From Burkholderiales bacterium (lineage in GTDB: Bacteria > Pseudomonadota > Gammaproteobacteria > Burkholderiales > Burkholderiaceae_C), in NCBI GenBank assembly GCA_016191995.1, contig JACPVA010000138.1:1-52775 (forward strand): 52,775 nucleotides of DNA. The letters run 5' to 3'. The notes under the pieces are model-generated. The model saw nothing but the letters and a program-made list of their open reading frames with translations. It searched no databases and was not told the DNA's origin. A program made the position numbers and the translations under genes. The stretch's first letter is position 1, and every line of letters begins with the position of its first letter. This document shows positions 50,190-52,775 of this stretch, in pieces.

Positions 50190-51085
50190 CCCGGGCCGCG
50201 CGCGTCGGCTCGGGTGTCGAAGAGCGCGCGGATCTCGTCGACGACCGGGCGCAGTTCGGGCAGCGTGGCCGCGCTCCACGCGGCGAGGAAGGCCGCGAGC
50301 GACTGCCCGGGCGAGGGGGACGTCGCGTGGAGGGTGGCCAGGGCCGCCCAGCGGCCGGGGTCCTTCTCGAACAGCGGCAGCAGTCGCATCGCTGCGGCCT
50401 CGTTCATCTCGCGGGCGTACGGCTCGCGCCGCAGGGTCGCCTCGTGGCGCGCATACCAGCGCGCGAAGCTGCTGCCGTTGCCGGACGAGCGATGGGGCTC
50501 GTCGAGCAGCTGCCCGGCATACCTCGCCAGCAAGGGCGCGGCCTCGCCCAGCAACGCGTCGGGCGGCGCTTCGTGCCACCGCGCGGCGAGGTGGCGCAGG
50601 GCATAGAGCGACGCCACCTCGCACAGCGATTCCTCGAACCACTGATGCTCGCGCACGATATCGTGCCCCACCAGCTTGCGCTCGAAGGACGACAGCAGGT
50701 GGCAGTATTCGTGGGCGAACTGGTAGACATACTGATACCAGCGGCTGTCGCGCGCCGACAGGTAGACGATGAGCGCGCCGTCGTGGTCGAGGTCGTAGCG
50801 GACCATCGGGCCGCCGAAACGGTGCCGGATGCGGATCGTCGGCGGGCCCGCCGCCGGCGCGGGGAAGGCGGCGACGACGGCGTCGACGACCTTCGCGATC
50901 TCGGCCGGCTCGCTGCTCCCCCAACTGCCTGCGACGACCTCGATCGCCGGCCGCCGCCCCGCGCCGCCCGGCGCCAGCGGCTGCGCGGCAAGCGGCGCGA
51001 CGACGAGCAGCGCCAGCGCCGCAACGAGCCGGATCGACGCGAAACCTGACAAGCGGTGGAGCAGCGCGGAACCGGCGCGTGACAT
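50186..51085 (-). CDS. exported HExxH zinc-protease-like protein
   Basis: The 299-residue protein has a signal peptide (to about residue 35) and the zinc motif HEYCH at 125-129 in YQFAHEYCHLL. WFEESLCEVASLYAL (149-163) supplies a Glu about 22 residues later, as in gluzincin-type peptidases. The rest shows no named domain. It is convergent with the four-repeat gene, and their stop codons share the palindrome CTAG (50186-50189). It may be a periplasmic peptidase or an inactive relative. Confidence 0.7.
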   Translation of the reverse strand: MSRAGSALLHRLSGFASIRLVAALALLVVAPLAAQPLAPGGAGRRPAIEVVAGSWGSSEPAEIAKVVDAVVAAFPAPAAGPPTIRIRHRFGGPMVRYDLDHDGALIVYLSARDSRWYQYVYQFAHEYCHLLSSFERKLVGHDIVREHQWFEESLCEVASLYALRHLAARWHEAPPDALLGEAAPLLARYAGQLLDEPHRSSGNGSSFARWYARHEATLRREPYAREMNEAAAMRLLPLFEKDPGRWAALATLHATSPSPGQSLAAFLAAWSAATLPELRPVVDEIRALFDTRADARGPG

Positions 51086-51128
51086 TCGTTTGTTCCGGGG
51101 CGTGGCGGCCTGCCGGGCGGCAAGGCGG

Positions 51129-52709
51129 TCAGTGCCGCTTCGCCCAGCGCAGCTCGATCGTATCGTTCGGCCACGGCACGACCTCGACCTCGCGCGCCAT
51201 CGCCCAGTTGAGCTTGCGCCGGTATAGCGGCACGTAGGGCAGGTCCTCGGCGACCATCCTCAGCGCCTGGCCGACCATCGCGCGCCGCTTGGCGAGGTCG
51301 GGCTCGACCCGGATGGCGTCGATCACCGCGTCCAGCGCCGGGCTGCTGTAGCGCCCGGCGTTGAAGCTGCCCAGCCCCGACCGGTCCCAGGTCCGGAACA
51401 GGCCGTTGAGCGATCCCCAGGCGTCGGGGCTGGCGGTCCAGCCGTATTCGATGAAGCTCGCCGTGCCCTGCGTCAGCTTGGGGAAGAACAGGTTCGGCGC
51501 GGTCGCGCGCAGCGTGGTGCGGATGCCGGCCTGGGTCAGCATCGCCGCCGCGGCCTGGCACACCGCCTGCCGCCAGGTCGTGTTGACGCAGTCCAGCGTG
51601 ACCGCAAAGCCGTCCGGGTAGCCGGCCTCGGCCAGCAGCGCACGCGCGCGCGCCGGGTCGTAGGGCAGGCGGCGGCCGAGCGCCGGATCGGCGCCGTCGA
51701 CCAGTGGCGACAGGAAGACACCGACCGGCTCGGCCTGCCCGCGCAGCACCTTGTCGACGATCGCCTCGACGTTGATCGCATGCCACACCGCCTGCCGGAC
51801 TCGCCGGTCCTTGAACGGGTTGCGGCCCTTGACGTCGCTGAACTCCAGCTCGGCGCGCGACTGGTCGAAGGTCAGGTACTGCTGGCCGAGCTCGGCCACC
51901 GTCGTCAGCTTGACCCGCCCCTCGCGCTGCAGCCGCTCGATATCCTGGAACGGCGGGTCGAGGACGAGGTCGACCTCACCCGAGGCCAGCGCCGCCAGCC
52001 TCGTCGCGTCGCTCTTGACGACGATGAAGTGCACCTCGTCGACCTTGCCGTTGCGCGGGTCGTCGCGGCCCCACCAGCCGGCGTGGCGTTTCAGCACGAC
52101 GCGCACGTCGGGCTCGTAGCGCACCAGCGCATACGGCCCGGTGCCGTTGGCCGCGCGCACGGTGTGCATCTCCTGCTTGGCGTTGAAGTCCTGCGCCTGC
52201 GCGGCGACATGCGCCTCGGCCCAGGCCTTGCTCATGATCGCGATGTATTGCAGCTTCTCCGGCAGCACGGCGTCGGGCGCATCGAGCACGAAGTCGACCG
52301 TCAGCGCATCGACCTTGCGCGCGCCGGTGACGCCCTTGAGCTGGAATGCACGCTGCGAGCTGCGCCCGAGCGCACGCTCGATCGAGAACACGACATCGTC
52401 GGCGCTCATCGTGCTGCCGTCGTGGAAGCGCACGCCCTCGCGCAGCCGGAATCGCCAGCGCGTCGGCTCCAGCTGCTGCCAAGAGGTCGCCAGTGCCGGC
52501 TCGAGCCGGAACTGCTCGTCGCGCCCGACCAGCGAGTCGTAGAGCTGGTAGGCCACGCGCGAGTGGTACAGCAGCGCCAGCGCGTGCGGGTCCAGCGTCT
52601 GCGGATCGAAGGCGCTGGCGATGCGCAGTGTCGCCGCCTGCGCGGCGCAGCCGGCGGCCAGCAGCAGCACGCCGAGCCAGCGCGCGAGGCGGCCGGGCCG
52701 CGGATTCAT
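51129..52709 (-). CDS. ABC transporter substrate-binding protein, family 5 (peptide type)
   Basis: The 526-residue protein has a signal with a lipobox-like AAGC near residue 21 and the SBP_bac_5 fold. TLRIASAFDPQTLDPHALAL, YDSLVGRDEQFRLEPALATS and WRFRLREGVRFHDGSTMSAD, then DVVFSIERAL, form the family signature region. WTASPDAWGSLNGLFRTW lies late in lobe 2. It would deliver peptides or nickel-like ligands to a Dpp/Opp-type importer. The start overlaps the stop of a preceding gene (ATGA), so the transporter operon probably continues beyond the right edge. Confidence 0.88.
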   Translation of the reverse strand: MNPRPGRLARWLGVLLLAAGCAAQAATLRIASAFDPQTLDPHALALLYHSRVAYQLYDSLVGRDEQFRLEPALATSWQQLEPTRWRFRLREGVRFHDGSTMSADDVVFSIERALGRSSQRAFQLKGVTGARKVDALTVDFVLDAPDAVLPEKLQYIAIMSKAWAEAHVAAQAQDFNAKQEMHTVRAANGTGPYALVRYEPDVRVVLKRHAGWWGRDDPRNGKVDEVHFIVVKSDATRLAALASGEVDLVLDPPFQDIERLQREGRVKLTTVAELGQQYLTFDQSRAELEFSDVKGRNPFKDRRVRQAVWHAINVEAIVDKVLRGQAEPVGVFLSPLVDGADPALGRRLPYDPARARALLAEAGYPDGFAVTLDCVNTTWRQAVCQAAAAMLTQAGIRTTLRATAPNLFFPKLTQGTASFIEYGWTASPDAWGSLNGLFRTWDRSGLGSFNAGRYSSPALDAVIDAIRVEPDLAKRRAMVGQALRMVAEDLPYVPLYRRKLNWAMAREVEVVPWPNDTIELRWAKRH

Positions 52710-52774
52710 CGCGCGTGCTCCCCGGTTCCGGGCGGCGCGGGCGGCGCGGGCGGCGCCGCGGGATCGGCGCCCGC
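52706..52774 (-). CDS. C-terminal end of an upstream gene (partial)
   Basis: On the minus strand a frame open from the window edge ends in TGA at 52708-52706, overlapping the ATG of the binding-protein gene (ATGA). It encodes a Pro/Ala-rich tail ending GTGEHAR. The overlap style matches other operons in the window, which suggests a real gene end, perhaps a transporter ATPase. Too little is visible to identify it. Confidence 0.4.
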   Translation of the reverse strand, partial: AGADPAAPPAPPAPPGTGEHAR

Positions 52775-52775
52775 A

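Overview
The window is about 70% GC and reads as a betaproteobacterial (Burkholderiales) chromosome, probably from the Leptothrix/Rubrivivax/Methylibium neighbourhood. The basis is a PEP-CTERM protein, a LysR/DUF2917 pair, a sigma-54 acetoin operon and a 60-bp repeat of a type I recall from Burkholderiales genomes. The assignment rests on gene families and codon use, not on any search.

Left end (1-5.5 kb): an accessory patchwork of lower GC. Two IS91-type transposase genes point inward at a methyltransferase gene, a broken IS110 transposase, and BrnT/BrnA and HicA/HicB toxin-antitoxin pairs. Beyond these lie an internally deleted ISAzo13 transposase and a small VOC protein. Several hairpins with integron attC character sit exactly at gene ends, so the stretch looks like the eroded remains of a gene-cassette array without an integrase.

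5.7-18 kb: a PEP-CTERM protein, then acoXABC (acetoin dehydrogenase) behind a near-perfect sigma-54 promoter with TGTCAC/GTGACA inverted repeats upstream. HigBA, a secreted PHB-depolymerase-like esterase, a small repeat protein, a lipoate-ligase-like protein, a GcvA-type LysR regulator and a DUF2917 protein follow. AcoR, the likely activator of acoXABC, comes last, and its last 17 codons and stop codon lie inside a 60-bp tandem repeat.

18-31 kb: a periplasmic glucose/sorbosone dehydrogenase-like protein and a Xre/RES toxin-antitoxin pair. Next is a divergent MocR regulator with a GABA transaminase, a complete polyamine-type ABC transporter and a ureohydrolase, which together read as an uptake and catabolism route for guanidinobutyrate, agmatine or GABA. 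Two near-identical GYD-domain genes follow, each with the same 124-nt leader, with a flavodoxin-like quinone reductase gene between them.

31-38 kb (minus strand): an EamA exporter and a DUF302 protein, then a copper-handling cluster of CusF-like, DUF411, cupredoxin, Tat-exported multicopper oxidase, TolC-family lipoprotein and two small exported proteins.

38-52.8 kb: 3-hydroxyacyl-CoA dehydrogenase and a CaiB/BaiF-family protein, a NUDIX-metallo-beta-lactamase fusion, a sulfotransferase, a DUF429 protein and a CPA1 antiporter. A ligase-associated DEXH helicase carrying an in-frame minisatellite, a thermonuclease-excalibur protein, a small secreted four-repeat protein, an HExxH protein and a peptide-type ABC binding protein complete the window. 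No rRNA, tRNA or CRISPR array was seen.
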